In this document: in pieces, positions 1-8,025 of the stretch | Layout: the number at the start of each line of letters is the position of its first letter | Position numbering within the stretch: position 1 is the stretch's first letter | NCBI GenBank assembly: GCA_027032655.1 | Contig: JALVMZ010000053.1 | Location: 1 to 20,416, forward strand | DNA length: 20,416 nucleotides | Source of the DNA: Desulfobacteraceae bacterium | Lineage (GTDB): Bacteria; Desulfobacterota; DSM-4660; Desulfatiglandales; JALVMZ01 | Reading direction: 5' to 3' | Translations under genes and position numbers: made by a program | The notes under the pieces: generated by a model | What the model saw: the letters and a program-made list of their open reading frames with translations, nothing else | What the model was told of the DNA's origin: nothing | The model's database searches: none

Positions 1-1
1 G

Positions 2-796
2 TATCCGGATTTTGAGATCATTGTCGTAGATGATGGTTCTGAAGATAATACCGCCAGGGTAGCATATGATTCGGGGGCTATAGTTTACAGTCATCCATAT
101 AATATTGGAAATGGTGCAGCAATAAAGACAGGGATAAGGCTTGCATCCGGAAAGGTGCTTGTATTTATGGATGCCGATGGCCAGCACGAACCAGCAGAAA
201 TTAAAAGACTGATAGAGTATATTGATAGATTTGATATGGTAGTTGGAGTGAGGGATAAGATGAAGGCTCATACATCTTTCATAAGAAGTCTGGGAAATAA
301 GTTTTATAACTGGCTTGCATCATATGTGACCAATTTTAAGGTGGAAGATCTGACCTCTGGTTTCAGGGTAATAAGGGAAGATGTGGCAAAAAATTTCCTA
401 TACCTTCTTCCAAATACATTTTCCTATCCAACAACATTGACCATGTGTGTCTTAAGGAGTGGAAGAAGTCTTAAGTATGTCCCGATAAAGATGGGAAAAA
501 GGGTAAAAGGAAAGAGTAAGATAAATCTATTTAAAGATGGAATCAGGTTTTTTCTCATAATACTTAAGATATGCACCCTTTATTCACCGCTAAAAATATT
601 TCTTCCCATAAGTCTTTTCTTTTTTTTAACAGGACTTGGATACTATCTCTATACATTTATCTCCTGGGGGCGATTTACCAATATGAGTGCTCTTTTATTT
701 ACTACATCAATAATAATCTTTATGATGGGACTTGTCTCTGAACAGATTTCCCAGATGAGATTTGAAAGATCAGAAGGTGGTAATAAATTTATGTAA
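2..796 (+). CDS. GT2 family glycosyltransferase, membrane-anchored (5' end outside window)
   Basis: The reading frame is open from base 2, so the true start lies upstream; 264 residues are visible. The fragment begins inside the GT-A nucleotide-binding fold, with VVDDGS at fragment residues 8-13 and the metal/nucleotide-sugar motif MDADGQHEP at 56-64. Two hydrophobic segments follow near residues 195-220 and 225-248, ending in a short basic tail. This architecture is typical of dolichyl/undecaprenyl-phosphate sugar transferases of the DPM1/GtrB type, which load a sugar onto a polyprenyl phosphate at the inner face of the cytoplasmic membrane. The neighbouring glycosyltransferases and flippase support a role in surface polysaccharide or glycolipid synthesis. 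Donor and acceptor cannot be read from the sequence. An internal GTG at 155 could be mistaken for a start, but the DDGS motif lies before it. Confidence 0.85.
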   Translation, partial: YPDFEIIVVDDGSEDNTARVAYDSGAIVYSHPYNIGNGAAIKTGIRLASGKVLVFMDADGQHEPAEIKRLIEYIDRFDMVVGVRDKMKAHTSFIRSLGNKFYNWLASYVTNFKVEDLTSGFRVIREDVAKNFLYLLPNTFSYPTTLTMCVLRSGRSLKYVPIKMGKRVKGKSKINLFKDGIRFFLIILKICTLYSPLKIFLPISLFFFLTGLGYYLYTFISWGRFTNMSALLFTTSIIIFMMGLVSEQISQMRFERSEGGNKFM

Positions 797-828
797 TTTT
801 ATATGATATATTCTTTTATTAATAATCC

Positions 829-1915
829 ATGAGAGAAAAGAGTATCCCTACAAATATGCTTTTTATTACTCGTAATTTCCCTCCTCAAATAGGAGGGCTT
901 GAGAAAGTATCTTACAATTTATACCTTCATTTCTCAGAATACCTAAAAGTCATTCTATTAAAATGGGGTGGAAGCCGCAGGTGGCTATTATTAGTCTTAC
1001 CTTATTTTTTATTTAAAAGCATTTGTTTGTTAATATTTTATTTTTATAACTGATGGCTTACTTTCCATACTTATACCACCTTTAAAGATTTTTAAAAAAC
1101 CCATATTAATTACCGTTCATGGATTGGATATAACTTATGGGAATAGTATTTATCAATTACTAATTCCTAAATGCATAAATTTGGCTGACAGGATAGTATG
1201 TGTAAGTAGAGCTACTAAAGAGGAATGCATAAAAAGGGGAGTTCAACAAGATAAAATTAAAGTCATTCCTAATGGCATTAATGACGAAATTTACATAAAT
1301 GAAGACAAAAGAATATTAAGAAAAGAATTTGAGAAGAAGTTTAAAATAAATTTGAACGATAAAAAAGTTCTACTTTCTGTGGGAAGATTGATGAAAAGGA
1401 AAGGAATACATTGGTTTGTATACGAGGTTATTCCTTTGATTCTGGAAGAATTTAAAAATTTTATCTATCTGATCGTAGGTGCTGGTCCTATGAAAAATAG
1501 AATAGAAGAAATAATAAAAGAAAAAAAACTGGAAAATAGGGTTGTGCTTTTTGGGAAAATAGATGATAGAGAACTTAAACTCATATATAATATATGTGAT
1601 ATATTTATTATGCCAAATATTCATATAGAGAGAGATTTTGAAGGTTTTGGAATAGTGGCAATTGAGGCTGCTTCTTGTAAAGTCCCTGTAGTTGCTTCTT
1701 GCATAGAAGGAATTACAGATGCCTTAATGGATGGGAAAATAGGCAGTCTGGTTATTAGCTTAGATGCTATAAAATTCAGTAGAGAAATTTTAAAATTATT
1801 AAAAGATGATGAATTAAGGAGAAAAAAAGGAGAAGAAGCAAGGAAGTTAGTAATTAATAATTTTCTATGGGAAAAAGTAATAAGAGAATATGGAGAGCTT
1901 TTGGAGGGGGTATGA
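829..1915 (+). pseudogene. GT4 family glycosyltransferase, interrupted by a frameshift
   Basis: Two reading frames together make one GT4 (GT-B fold) glycosyltransferase of about 362 residues. The first, 829-1053, carries the N-terminal Rossmann half: ITRNFPPQIGGLEKVSYNL, the glycine-rich start of many GT4 enzymes. It stops at 1051-1053. The other frame is open from 1034 and continues with DGLLSILIPPLKIF and ITVHGLDITYGN, then VSRATKEE, IPNGIN, SVGRLMKRKG and the GT4 E-x7-E signature EGFGIVAIE. One single-base indel between about 1034 and 1053 would restore the full protein without losing conserved sequence. The gene is extremely AT-rich and Lys/Ile-rich compared with later genes in the window. 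The break may be a real inactivating mutation or a sequencing error near the T-rich run at 1036-1045. An internal TTG at 1124 could allow a truncated product, which would lack half the fold. Confidence 0.75.
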
Positions 1916-1942
1916 TAAAATTCGTTAAAAAATAGAAGTGGC

Positions 1943-1961
1943 TTACATATAACTTATGTAA
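1943..1961. repeat. Perfect inverted repeat downstream of the GT4 gene
   Basis: TTACATA (1943-1949) and TATGTAA (1955-1961) are exact inverse complements separated by five bases. There is no T-run after the stem, so it is a poor intrinsic terminator. It lies 33 bases before the start of the IS256-type remnant and could be part of the old element end or a weak transcript-end hairpin; the sequence does not decide. Confidence 0.4.
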
Positions 1962-1994
1962 ATATCAATAATACCAAAAAGAAAGGAACCACCT

Positions 1995-2400
1995 ATGAAA
2001 AGAAAGATAACATGAATTGGGGGGAAGTCAAGAGGAGAGTAAAGTTACCTCTCAGGAGAAGGAATTTAGTTCAGAGCTGGGTGTAAGGATAGCGATGATA
2101 CAGTTGCTTATTCCCTTAGAACTGGAGTCAGTGGCAGAGGAATTGAATTGAGAGGTGGAAGAGCTTGCAGAGAAGAGATACAGCCGAGGAGAGGGTCTAC
2201 CTGGCTATTACCGATGGGGAAGAGAGAAGCGGTCTATATTTTTATCTGATCAAAAGGTACGAATAACTGCTCCTAGGGTGAGGGATTCTGTGAAAAACAA
2301 GGAGGTATGCTTAAGGATTCTGGAGTTATTAAAGCAAACCAAGGTTAAGATAAATAGATGTTGGGAAATGGGCAAGGAGGGTGTTCTAATTAACACGTGA
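1995..2400 (+). pseudogene. Decayed IS256/Mutator-family transposase remnant
   Basis: Pieces of an IS256-type (Mutator) transposase N-terminus appear in order but in more than one frame. A probable start at 1995 gives MKRKIT and then a stop. Frame 1 then reads SQEKEFSSELGVRIAMIQ (from about 2053), LLIPLELESVAEELN, an in-frame TGA at 2149-2151, and EVEELAEKRYSRG, YYRWGREKRS, SDQKVRITAPRVRD and NKEVCL. The pattern RWG...DQKV-I-PRVRD---KEV-L is characteristic of this family as I know it. A complete enzyme is around 400 residues; here the text fades after about 110 and no catalytic DDE region is seen. An ORF starting with GTG at 2155 is therefore debris, not a gene. Family assignment is from memory of conserved motifs, not a search. 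Confidence 0.65.
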
Positions 2401-2401
2401 T

Positions 2402-2431
2402 TTTACATCAATTTGTATGAATCATTATAAT
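2402..2431 (+). promoter_or_regulatory. Sigma70-type promoter for the flippase gene
   Basis: TTTACA (2402-2407) and TATAAT (2426-2431) are separated by 18 bases, matching 5 of 6 and 6 of 6 consensus positions. Initiation is expected near 2438, about 25 bases before the ATG at 2463. It begins directly after the last stop codon of the transposase remnant. Confidence 0.55.
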
Positions 2432-2462
2432 CAGACGATACTGTGAACCAAGATTGGTGATA

Positions 2463-3809
2463 ATGGAAGAACAGTCTCAAAATAATAGCATCTATTTAAA
2501 TAATCAAAGAGTAGTCTTTCCTTTAAGTATTGCTATATTTAGTACAGGTATCGGCTTACGGGCAATGTTTCAAGCAGGAGTTTTCGTATGTGTGGCTAAA
2601 GCTTTAGAGGTGAGTTCATATGGTTTATATGTTGGATTGCTTGCTTTGGCAACAATGGTAGGATCATTTACTGGACTAGGCTCTAGGGTCTTGATAATGC
2701 GGGATACTTTGAAAGGGAAAGAAAACCTGAGAAAAGGATGGAGTAAAACTCTGTGCTTATTATTCGTCACTAGCCCTGTGTTGTTGGCCATTTTCTTTCT
2801 GGTTTCAAGTTTGGTTTTGCCCGGGGGTATTCCTTTTGGAACTGTATTGGGAATAGGGATAGCAGAAGTATCTCTGCTTCCTATAACATATATGGGGATC
2901 AATATTTGCCAGGCGGCTTTCAGAGAGTTTTCAGCCAGTAACATTATGGTAATGAGCACATTTCCTAAGCTGTTGGCTGCCCTATTCATCTTACTATTGA
3001 GTAAGCTATATGATCATGGAATCTCTCTGTTAGGAATATGGGGGATATTATATTTGGTGGCTTCTTTCATTTCGGCAATATACACGGTATGGGTGGTGAC
3101 CAAAAAGGTGGGGAAACCCGTATGGATACCATTTGGGGAATTATTTACTACGCTGAAAAAAGGAATTCCTTTCTCTTTAAATGTATTTGGAGAAAAAGCT
3201 ATTATTGATTTAGATAAAGCGATGATCACAAGACTTGCTTCTCCCCAAGTGGCAGGAATCTATTCGGTAGCATACAGGCTTACGGATTTTGCCATGATTC
3301 CACTTCAAGGATTCATGGCTGCTGCAACACCGAGAATATTTTCCCAAGGAAAGATAAATCAAGAAGTAAATGTCATACCAAAAATTGTTTTTTGGGGAAT
3401 TCTGGGAGGCATTATTGTGGGAGTGGGTATTTATTTCGTGGCACCTATAATCCCGAGAGTGCTGGGTCTTAAATACGAGGCATCGATAAATATAGTGAGA
3501 TGGATGGCCTGGTTACCCATAGTTTTTATAATCAGAAACTTGGGGCAGGTGCTGTTACTAAAGTTAGATTATGAAAGTCGAGTGACGGGAGTCCTTTTAT
3601 TTGGTGCGTCTATGAATTTCTTATTAAATCTTGTCTTGATATCAGTGATGGCCTGGCGAGGAGCCATATTGGCGACGTTTGTTACAGAAACAGTCTTAAT
3701 CTTTATGATTGTATTTTTGCTAAGGAGCAATTTAAGAATTGGAAAATGTGAGCAAATCATATCCCAATTCACCAAGGGAACTACCAAACCGAAGTCAGAA
3801 GTTCAGTAA
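2463..3809 (+). CDS. Wzx-like polysaccharide flippase (MOP/MATE-like exporter superfamily)
   Basis: A protein of 448 residues that is hydrophobic almost throughout, with roughly 12 predicted membrane-spanning stretches separated by short basic loops. This is the layout of O-antigen/polysaccharide flippases that move undecaprenyl-linked repeat units across the inner membrane. Features typical of the family include the N-terminal helix pair with a GLGSRVLIMRD-like loop, the central basic loop before KKGIPFSLNVFGEKAIIDLDKAMI, and the SPQVAGIYSVAYRLTD segment. ATG at 2463 is preferred; in-frame TTG (2454) and GTG (2457) lie just upstream and no strong Shine-Dalgarno site distinguishes them. Its position among glycosyltransferases and an FkbM methyltransferase supports the assignment. 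Gene-level identity (wzx or a paralogue) is not resolved, because flippase sequences diverge strongly. Confidence 0.85.
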   Translation: MEEQSQNNSIYLNNQRVVFPLSIAIFSTGIGLRAMFQAGVFVCVAKALEVSSYGLYVGLLALATMVGSFTGLGSRVLIMRDTLKGKENLRKGWSKTLCLLFVTSPVLLAIFFLVSSLVLPGGIPFGTVLGIGIAEVSLLPITYMGINICQAAFREFSASNIMVMSTFPKLLAALFILLLSKLYDHGISLLGIWGILYLVASFISAIYTVWVVTKKVGKPVWIPFGELFTTLKKGIPFSLNVFGEKAIIDLDKAMITRLASPQVAGIYSVAYRLTDFAMIPLQGFMAAATPRIFSQGKINQEVNVIPKIVFWGILGGIIVGVGIYFVAPIIPRVLGLKYEASINIVRWMAWLPIVFIIRNLGQVLLLKLDYESRVTGVLLFGASMNFLLNLVLISVMAWRGAILATFVTETVLIFMIVFLLRSNLRIGKCEQIISQFTKGTTKPKSEVQ

Positions 3810-4247
3810 AAGTGGTTGATTATGTCGATGAGTCACTATTTATTTGATCAGTGAAAAACAAAAATTCTGGAATAGCATTGTTCTTGTCAAGAAATAATTT
3901 AGAAGTACTGATGACAGTGTGCATGCTTACAAGGCGGCATCCTGGAGGTTGAGGATAGAATAACATCTGTCAATACGACGATTTTAATTGGAGATTTGCA
4001 AAGCTATCTGTTAGTTATTTAGAGATTCTTGCGTCGATGATGCTTGTTGCTCAGCGACAATTGGGAATGTCAGCCTTATTGGTTAAACTGCTCTGATTCA
4101 CTTTTCGTATCGTAATATTTTTTGACTGAGATCGTGAGAATTTTCACATGGAGTTGAGCTAAAGTATTGTAGAGCATTGTCAGAGCATATGTCGAGGTGA
4201 TTGAGTATGACAATGCATATTGTAGAAGGGACGGAGGTTATAAAAGT
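3810..4247. other. Gene-free stretch between flippase and FkbM genes
   Basis: I see no supported gene in this 438-base interval. All frames are short and broken. A TTGACT at 4122-4127 lacks a convincing -10 box at the right distance. An imperfect 14-base palindrome, GTGAGAATTTTCAC (4134-4147), lies about 100 bases before the methyltransferase start. The length and lack of coding sense suggest residue of earlier gene loss or rearrangement, but no recognisable remnant could be read. Confidence 0.4.
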
Positions 4248-5138
4248 ATGTTTGATGCATCTAGAATTATAGGGTTTATAAAAAAAGAAGGTATATGTGG
4301 CTACGTCGCACGTATTTTATATGGGGGGGTATATGTACATTGGTTTATTAGAAGGCTAAATAGAGAGAAATTGAAAAGCAGAAAAATAAAATTGTTTGGT
4401 TCCTACTTCTTCCTTTCCGATAGACCGGGAGGGCTCACTGAGGAGTTGCAGATTTATCGATCTCACGAACCCATGGCAAGTTTCCTATACTCTCAGCTTT
4501 TGAAAGGAGAAGAAACAGTACTCGATATAGGAAGCAATGTCGGTTATTATGCCATGGTAGCTTCAAGGTGTACACAAAAGAAGAGTATAATTCATTGCTT
4601 TGAGCCTGACCCAGAGCTTTTCGATATTCTGGAAATAAATAACAGATTATCAGGAGATAAATGGATCCTTAATAAGCTGGCAATATCTGATAGGGAATGC
4701 AAAATGGACTTTTTCCGCTCGAAGATTGCTAATTGGGGAGGTGTCAAGCCCAACATTAGGGAAAAGATGGATACCATTAAGGTAGAATCGGTCACTATAG
4801 ATGGATACTGTAAAGGAAAAAATATTAGACCTACTACATTAAGAATGGATATTGAGGGAGCTGAAGCCAGCGCTCTGAGGGGGGGCAAAAAGACTATCCT
4901 TGAATATAGGCCGAAGATTTTCATGGAACTACATATGATGTTCCTCTCTGATGAGGAAAGGGAAGAAATGGGATATTTGCTTGTTAAGGCTGGGTATAAC
5001 AAGTGTATAGTTGTTAAAAGGTATTATGACACTCCTTGGTCTTTGAGAAAATTCAAATACCAGAGCACTATAAAGGATGTTCTAAGCCTGAAGCCGAAAA
5101 AAAGTGATGAAAATGTGTTAAGTCTATTTATTTTTTAA
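4248..5138 (+). CDS. FkbM family SAM-dependent methyltransferase
   Basis: This 296-residue protein has a Rossmann methyltransferase core: motif I VLDIGSNVGYYA (91-102), the acidic ribose-binding strand end HCFEPDPE (116-123), and the FkbM signature MDIEGAEASALRGG (200-213). FkbM-family enzymes O-methylate hydroxyl groups, and in polysaccharide clusters they usually modify a sugar. The preceding 80 residues are a basic N-terminal extension of unknown role. ATG at 4248 is chosen because GGAGGT at 4233-4238 sits nine bases upstream; an in-frame GTG at 4197 would give 313 residues but would place that ribosome site inside the gene. It is the last + strand gene of this cluster and converges on the high-GC glycosyltransferase pair. 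Confidence 0.85.
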   Translation: MFDASRIIGFIKKEGICGYVARILYGGVYVHWFIRRLNREKLKSRKIKLFGSYFFLSDRPGGLTEELQIYRSHEPMASFLYSQLLKGEETVLDIGSNVGYYAMVASRCTQKKSIIHCFEPDPELFDILEINNRLSGDKWILNKLAISDRECKMDFFRSKIANWGGVKPNIREKMDTIKVESVTIDGYCKGKNIRPTTLRMDIEGAEASALRGGKKTILEYRPKIFMELHMMFLSDEEREEMGYLLVKAGYNKCIVVKRYYDTPWSLRKFKYQSTIKDVLSLKPKKSDENVLSLFIF

Positions 5139-5180
5139 AATCCTAGTGGAAGCCTGTAAAATAAAGATTGTAAAATATTT

Positions 5181-5219
5181 GATAGAATACAGGCTGGGCG
5201 CCATTGATCGCATTCTATC
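5181..5219. repeat. Inverted repeat between convergent genes
   Basis: GATAGAAT (5181-5188) and ATTCTATC (5212-5219) form an eight-base inverted pair with a 23-base loop. It lies between the convergent FkbM and GT2 genes and at the point where base composition changes. No T-run follows on either strand, so a terminator function is only possible, not shown. Confidence 0.35.
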
Positions 5220-5275
5220 GCATCCAGACGGAGATACTCGTGGAAGATGTCACTACTTCAGGAGAAGTTACCATT

Positions 5276-6142
5276 CTAATCAGGTTCATTGAGCATAGTA
5301 TCTTTACCGTGAGCGATTCGCCAGCCCTGCCATAGAGCCTTAATGGGCGTCATACTTCGATAACGTAGAGCGCGCACCAAGGCACGCATAGAGAGTGTGA
5401 GCAGACGGCCGAGGCAAAGAAACAAATATTCGGCAGAGTTTCTGGCAAGTTTTTTCGCAAGGATCCAGTGTCCTGCAACAAGATGATTTTCATAGAAAGA
5501 GCTGCCGATGTGACTAGCACCAGAGCCTTGGTGATCAACCAAGACGTGGGGGACGAAAACAATATTTTTCTCTCCGTATTGCCATCCCAGTAAGCAATCT
5601 TCACCATACATAAAAAAGTCCTCGTCAAATAATGGTAGATCCAGTCGATCAAGTGCGAGCAAGAGAGCACATCCGGTAGGGTATGGGAAGGTGCCAGGAA
5701 ATGGGCGGCTACTCAACAGTCCCAGATACCGGTGGTAATATCTTGTGCCAATTACCCCCCCATCCTGCTTGAAAGCAGAGTAAGCAATTTTTGCTTTTTG
5801 GTGAGAAGATAGAACTCGACTGAGCTCTTTAAGACCCTCTGGTCTAACGATTGCATCGTTATTAATCAGAAAAACCCAGGCTGTGGGGCACTGCTGTTGA
5901 ATTTGTTCGAGAGCACGGTTAACTCCAGCTGCAAAGCCAAGGTTGTTAGGACTTACTTTTATTGTAACTCGTTTCTCCCAGCTCCACAGCTTAAGAAGTT
6001 GCTCCGCGGAGAATCCGCCGTCGGCAGAATTGTCCCACACTAACACACGCTCCACTCCATTATCGAGCAGTGATTGAATGCAGCGTGTGGTAGCAGCCGC
6101 ATCTCTGTAATTAAGCGTAAGGCCAAATATTGTTCGACTCAT
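5276..6142 (-). CDS. GT2 family glycosyltransferase, rhamnosyltransferase/WbbL-like
   Basis: A 288-residue GT-A glycosyltransferase without obvious membrane anchors. In order: GLTLNYRDAAATTRCIQSLL (7-26), VWDNSADGG (35-43), the subfamily motif NNLGFAAGVNRAL (66-78), the DxD-equivalent INNDA (93-97), and an acceptor-side acidic motif YGEDCLLGWQYGEK around 175-190. This set is typical of WbbL/RfbN-like enzymes that add rhamnose or another deoxysugar to lipid-linked polysaccharide on the cytoplasmic side. Its ATG overlaps the stop of the upstream GT4 gene by four bases (ATGA), so the two are translationally coupled. Base composition is about 50-60% GC, with CGC/CTG-type codons, unlike the AT-rich genes on both sides, which suggests foreign origin. 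The specific sugar is not known. Confidence 0.85.
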   Translation of the reverse strand: MSRTIFGLTLNYRDAAATTRCIQSLLDNGVERVLVWDNSADGGFSAEQLLKLWSWEKRVTIKVSPNNLGFAAGVNRALEQIQQQCPTAWVFLINNDAIVRPEGLKELSRVLSSHQKAKIAYSAFKQDGGVIGTRYYHRYLGLLSSRPFPGTFPYPTGCALLLALDRLDLPLFDEDFFMYGEDCLLGWQYGEKNIVFVPHVLVDHQGSGASHIGSSFYENHLVAGHWILAKKLARNSAEYLFLCLGRLLTLSMRALVRALRYRSMTPIKALWQGWRIAHGKDTMLNEPD

Positions 6143-7176
6143 GAATAAAATTTTTCCCTGGACAATACATCCAGATATAGTTTCACATACTTTTCCTGTT
6201 GACGCTCTTCACTGAAAAACTTGACTGCGGATTGTCGTGCCGCCTGGCACATGGCCTTCCATCTGATAGGATCACTAGCAATAGCTCTTGCCCCATCCGC
6301 AAAAGCAGAAGGGGTGTGGTCCATGGCAAGCCATCCTGTTACTCTGTGCTGAATTAATTCCGGCAGAGATGAAACATCAGCTGCAATTACTGGCAACCCA
6401 CATGCCATTGCCTCCAAAACCGTCAGTGGGAGGCCTTCGAGTCGGCTGGGAAAAAGCAATGCATCGGCCTGTCGGTAAGAGCGGATAAGTGCCTCACCTG
6501 AAAGCCTGCCCAGGTTGAGAGAATTTGTAGGCAAGGGATACCTATTGTGACGGCCTTGGCGATCGGCTGTATAATACAGCTTGAAATTATGCCCAAGGTT
6601 TTTCATAATTGGGGCGAGAAGCTCAACCCCCTTGCGCACAGACCAATTACCAACGTAAAGCAGCCTAAACGGAGAATGAGGTTTGTCCCTTTGTGCAGGA
6701 GTGAAACGTTTACAGTCCACTCCGTTATAAATGACTTCAATCTCATCAATATCGAATGCAGCTTTAGCTTGCTTGGCGGTATAGCGGCTTACGGCGATAA
6801 CGCATCGAGCGTGATGAAGATTGACTGACTCAATAGAGTATATCCAGTGACGATGGTAAAGCGCCTGTAAACGGCTCTTGTAAGGAATAAGACCAGAGTC
6901 ATGCACACAAAGGTGGAGGGTGGCAACTACTGGCAATTCCTGTGGCAGAAATCGTGGATGTAGCCACGAGTTGATATGGACAATATTGGCCCATGCGGGC
7001 GGTTTGGGGATAGGGACTGTCCAGGGGGCATATTCGGCCCTCAGTGGCAGCCAGGTTATCTCAGCGCGAATGCCAATCGCATTTAGTCCATTACAGAGGC
7101 GCTTTGTGAAGACATCTGCTCCGCTACCGCATCGGACAGCCGGAAACCAGACGGCAGGTTGTCTATCATTTTTCAT
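6139..7176 (-). CDS. GT4 family glycosyltransferase
   Basis: A full-length 345-residue GT-B fold enzyme. The N-terminal half has the glycine-containing entry FPAVRCGSGADVFTKRL (11-27), VVATLHLCVHD (83-93) and CVIAVSRYTAKQA (125-137). The linker IYNGVDCKRF (149-158) leads into the donor-binding half, with LLYVGNWSVRKG (172-183) and the E-x7-E signature EGLPLTVLE (Glu247, Glu255) followed by AMACGLPVIA. Such enzymes transfer sugars with retention from nucleotide sugars to lipid-linked or other acceptors in polysaccharide assembly. It overlaps the following GT2 gene by four bases and forms a two-gene unit with it. Codon use and the raised GC content match that partner and not the rest of the window. 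No clear promoter was found upstream; transcription may begin in the IS debris region. Confidence 0.85.
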   Translation of the reverse strand: MKNDRQPAVWFPAVRCGSGADVFTKRLCNGLNAIGIRAEITWLPLRAEYAPWTVPIPKPPAWANIVHINSWLHPRFLPQELPVVATLHLCVHDSGLIPYKSRLQALYHRHWIYSIESVNLHHARCVIAVSRYTAKQAKAAFDIDEIEVIYNGVDCKRFTPAQRDKPHSPFRLLYVGNWSVRKGVELLAPIMKNLGHNFKLYYTADRQGRHNRYPLPTNSLNLGRLSGEALIRSYRQADALLFPSRLEGLPLTVLEAMACGLPVIAADVSSLPELIQHRVTGWLAMDHTPSAFADGARAIASDPIRWKAMCQAARQSAVKFFSEERQQEKYVKLYLDVLSREKFYS

Positions 7177-7406
7177 TGCTTGTTTCCAGATAAAGAGACT
7201 ATTTTCAAAGCAATTAACCTATAGTTTGATTCAAGAATTATACAATAATTTGAGTTTATTATAATTGACTTCAATCCATCTACTAAATTTTCTCTATGCC
7301 TCTTCAATAATACTCAATTTTTATATTTCTATCTGGATTACCTGATTCATTGATAATTTTTTAGACTTTCTAATATCAGCTTTATCTTCCTCTCCCTCCT
7401 GTGAAT

Positions 7407-7520
7407 TTATTTCTTCACCTGTCCGGTCTTTATGCATGTATCAGATAGCGTCTTATTACCCTTGAGACCCTCCAGCACTATTGCCTGCTTCTCCTCTGAT
7501 GTCCATCTCCTTCGTTTCAT
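7407..7520 (-). pseudogene. IS3-type transposase OrfA remnant (helix-turn-helix start only)
   Basis: On the - strand an ATG at 7520 opens MKRRRWTSEEKQAIVLEGL, then KGNKTLSD, and runs into nonsense and a stop after 37 codons. The R-R-W-(S/T)-x-E-E-K-x-x-I-V-L-E-x-L pattern is the start of the HTH_Tnp_1 domain found in OrfA of IS3-family elements. A normal OrfA is about 90-110 residues and is followed by OrfB with a DDE integrase core; neither the rest of OrfA nor OrfB can be read here. The remnant is clearly dead. Its presence beside the high-GC glycosyltransferase pair is consistent with past insertion activity at this locus. Confidence 0.6.
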
Positions 7521-7557
7521 CTCTTATCCCTCTCTTCCTTTATTATCCTCTACACTT

Positions 7558-7641
7558 TTACCCTGTCCATTCCTTTAGGGTCTCATTATACTTGATTATT
7601 TCCCACGCTTGTGGCAAACTCTTTATTACTGTTCTTTTCAT
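7558..7641 (-). other. Short ORF (27 codons) upstream of the OrfA remnant
   Basis: An ATG at 7641 (- strand) preceded by AAAGGAGG at a usable distance opens MKRTVIKSLPQAWEIIKYN, ending after 27 codons 37 bases before the OrfA remnant. It may be the leader of the same element or the truncated start of another transposase. I cannot name it, and it is too short for a confident protein call. Confidence 0.3.
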
Positions 7642-8025
7642 GGGGTGCCTCCTTTCTCTTTTTTATTCCTTTTTTTCTTTACAGAGGTACCCCTTTTCTA
7701 TCCCTGACACAAGAATTATTACACTACCCCGGCTCTATTATAAAATGTGTGGAAGACTTTATAAAGAGATAAATGGTGATAGGAATCCCATAAGGAGAAA
7801 ATCAAGTAAGAGGAGGTTCTTAAAGGATGTATTTACAAGGATTAAAATGCCAAAACGCATTTCCTTTTACTTAATGGTATATGGAAGTATATCACAGGAA
7901 AATACTACTATCGGAATTTATGCCATATATATCCATGCTTACACACCACCTGATAAAGCCCTGCTCATAGGCAGAGTATAGGTTCATTTAAGATAATAAA
8001 AGAGGCATCTGAGTTATAAATATGT

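Larger units (their letters stand above)
7177..8025. other. 849-base gene-poor stretch with IS debris
   Basis: The only recognisable content is the IS3-type OrfA debris on the - strand, listed separately. An open + strand frame runs from 7481 to 7981, but its first part is the antisense of that debris and the remainder resembles no family I know, so it is not called. The segment 7177-7380 is AT-rich and may carry further decayed element sequence, but no frame keeps a readable motif. The high GC of the adjacent glycosyltransferase pair stops abruptly at about 7180. Confidence 0.5.

Noticed and set aside
2155..2400. 81-codon + strand frame as an independent gene
   Set aside because: It continues the IS256-like transposase text past an in-frame stop and lacks the catalytic part; it is debris.
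4592..5002. 136-codon - strand frame inside the FkbM gene
   Set aside because: Antisense shadow of a gene with clear methyltransferase motifs.
5181..5219. Inverted repeat as a bidirectional terminator between convergent genes
   Set aside because: The loop is long and no T-run follows the stem on either strand, so only a repeat is recorded.
7481..7981. Open + strand frame of 166 codons in the IS debris region
   Set aside because: Its first part is antisense to the OrfA remnant, the rest shows no family motif, and no ribosome site precedes it.
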